From the NCBI GenBank assembly GCA_018060635.1, contig JAGOVR010000082.1, forward strand, positions 1 to 6,835: DNA of 6,835 nt, written 5' to 3'. The notes below the pieces were generated by a model. The model saw nothing but the letters and a program-made list of their open reading frames with translations, made no database searches and was not told the origin of the DNA. Positions 6,042-6,835 of the stretch are shown here, one piece after another (the stretch's first letter is position 1; every line of letters starts with the position of its first letter). This stretch comes from Bacteriovoracaceae bacterium (lineage in GTDB: Bacteria; Bdellovibrionota; Bacteriovoracia; Bacteriovoracales; Bacteriovoracaceae). A program made the position numbers and the translations under genes.

Positions 6042-6835
6042 ATGAAAAGGATTTCACTCTTACTCAGCTTATTAACCTCTTCTCTGGCTTTGGCCTACAA
6101 TTACACTGAAGATTTCAACAGTGGTTTTTACTGGCAAACTCTTCCTGTCAATCTCACTATTATTCCTAGTGGCGCACCCACTCAAGATAGCGCCATCTTA
6201 GAAAAAACATTAGGAGCCGCTAGTGAATGGAACGCTGTGACTCAAGTTCCTATTTTTAATATTAGCTCTAGTGGAGACTCTGCCAATCTTATTCGCTGTT
6301 CTCGTAATTTTGAAAGTGAACCCGCTTGTAAAAATATGAAAGATGCTAACGGTAATGTGACTTGCCGTAACAATACAACTTTGGCCATCACAACTCGCTA
6401 TACCGAATACACTTATATGGCACGAACTGAAATTATTTTAAATGACGATTATTTTAGGCTTTGCCAAAAGGCGGATTCTAAAAGTAGTGATCTCTACACT
6501 ATTGTTTTACATGAATTAGGCCATGTGGTGGGACTCGGGCACAGCGAAGATGAGTCTGCAATTATGTACCCGCAAATTGGAGATTTAAATGAACTCGGTC
6601 AAGATGATGTAGAAGGAATGCAATCACTAGTTGCAACCACCCTAGGTTACCAGCAAACAGGTTATGTTTCTGCTTTAGCAAATAAACAAGAAGAAACAAA
6701 TGCCTTAGGCTGTGGGACAGTGGCTTTAGATCAAAATAGTTCTGGTGGGATGGGCGGACCTTTAAGTTTTGCTCTTACCCTTCTTGCTGGCTTTGGTCTT
6801 ATTAAAGTTGCTCGTAAATCAGTTAAAGTTTTTGC
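6042..6835 (+). CDS. Secreted matrixin-type zinc metalloprotease with C-terminal anchor, 3'-truncated by window end
   Basis: At least 264 codons are open to the window end. A signal peptide (MKRISLLLSLLTSSLALA, cut before Tyr19) sends it out of the cytoplasm. The catalytic site is a full metzincin motif, HELGHVVGLGH (157-167), with zinc ligands H157, H161 and H167, general base E158, and the Met-turn MYP at 175-177, as in peptidase family M10A (matrixins). Cys 86, 96, 108 and 141 in the catalytic domain probably form disulfides. No pro-domain with a cysteine switch is present. After the domain come ALGCGT (221-226), a Gly-rich GGMGGP (235-240), a hydrophobic helix (about 241-256) and basic ARKS, a tripartite anchor or sorting tail similar in plan to MYXO-CTERM signals. 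The start is fixed by AAGGAG six bases upstream. The stop lies beyond the window, probably only a few codons away. Its role is likely extracellular or surface proteolysis (inference). Confidence 0.9.
   Translation, partial: MKRISLLLSLLTSSLALAYNYTEDFNSGFYWQTLPVNLTIIPSGAPTQDSAILEKTLGAASEWNAVTQVPIFNISSSGDSANLIRCSRNFESEPACKNMKDANGNVTCRNNTTLAITTRYTEYTYMARTEIILNDDYFRLCQKADSKSSDLYTIVLHELGHVVGLGHSEDESAIMYPQIGDLNELGQDDVEGMQSLVATTLGYQQTGYVSALANKQEETNALGCGTVALDQNSSGGMGGPLSFALTLLAGFGLIKVARKSVKVF

Overview
This 6.8 kb, AT-rich, gene-dense window is chromosomal bacterial DNA with no mobile element, RNA gene or CRISPR array that I can see. The style suggests a low-GC, outer-membrane-bearing predator-type bacterium of the Bdellovibrionota (Bacteriovorax/Halobacteriovorax-like). 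The clues are many exported and lipoprotein products, a YQNC-type lipobox, an H-R-x-A-G-P HAMP-like linker and a matrixin with a Cys/Gly-rich C-terminal anchor. The taxonomy is inference from these traits; no marker gene settles it.

Layout. (1) Positions 3-866, +: 5'-truncated phosphoserine phosphatase SerB. (2) 1030-1860, +: exported phosphodiester-glycosidase-like (DUF2233/NAGPA) protein. Its stop codon lies in the first unit of an 80-bp composite pentanucleotide array, seven GATAA then nine GTTAA (1856-1935). (3) 2114-3507, +: two-gene operon with an ATGA overlap. It holds a signal peptidase II (LspA) carrying an extra two-helix module and a cytoplasmic HAMP-like tail, followed by a small Calx-beta-like protein with a non-canonical YQNC lipobox. 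(4) 3508-5753, -: convergent two-gene operon, also ATGA-coupled, encoding a secreted protein of about 50-residue Trp-containing repeats and then a coiled-coil/beta-rich lipoprotein. The two convergent operons touch with no base between their stop codons. (5) 5754-6041: divergent control region with a good sigma70 promoter for the minus operon. On the plus side it has a sigma54-like promoter and a long stem-loop leader with a CsrA-like apical loop. (6) 6042-6835, +: secreted matrixin-type zinc metalloprotease, complete through its catalytic domain and C-terminal membrane anchor but cut by the window end.

Apart from serB, every gene concerns the cell envelope or secretion. The strongest candidate for something undescribed is the LspA fusion translationally coupled to a lipoprotein whose lipobox departs from consensus. 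It could be a dedicated or signal-responsive lipoprotein-processing enzyme with its own substrate. Second are the composite microsatellite and the regulated, C-terminally anchored matrixin.
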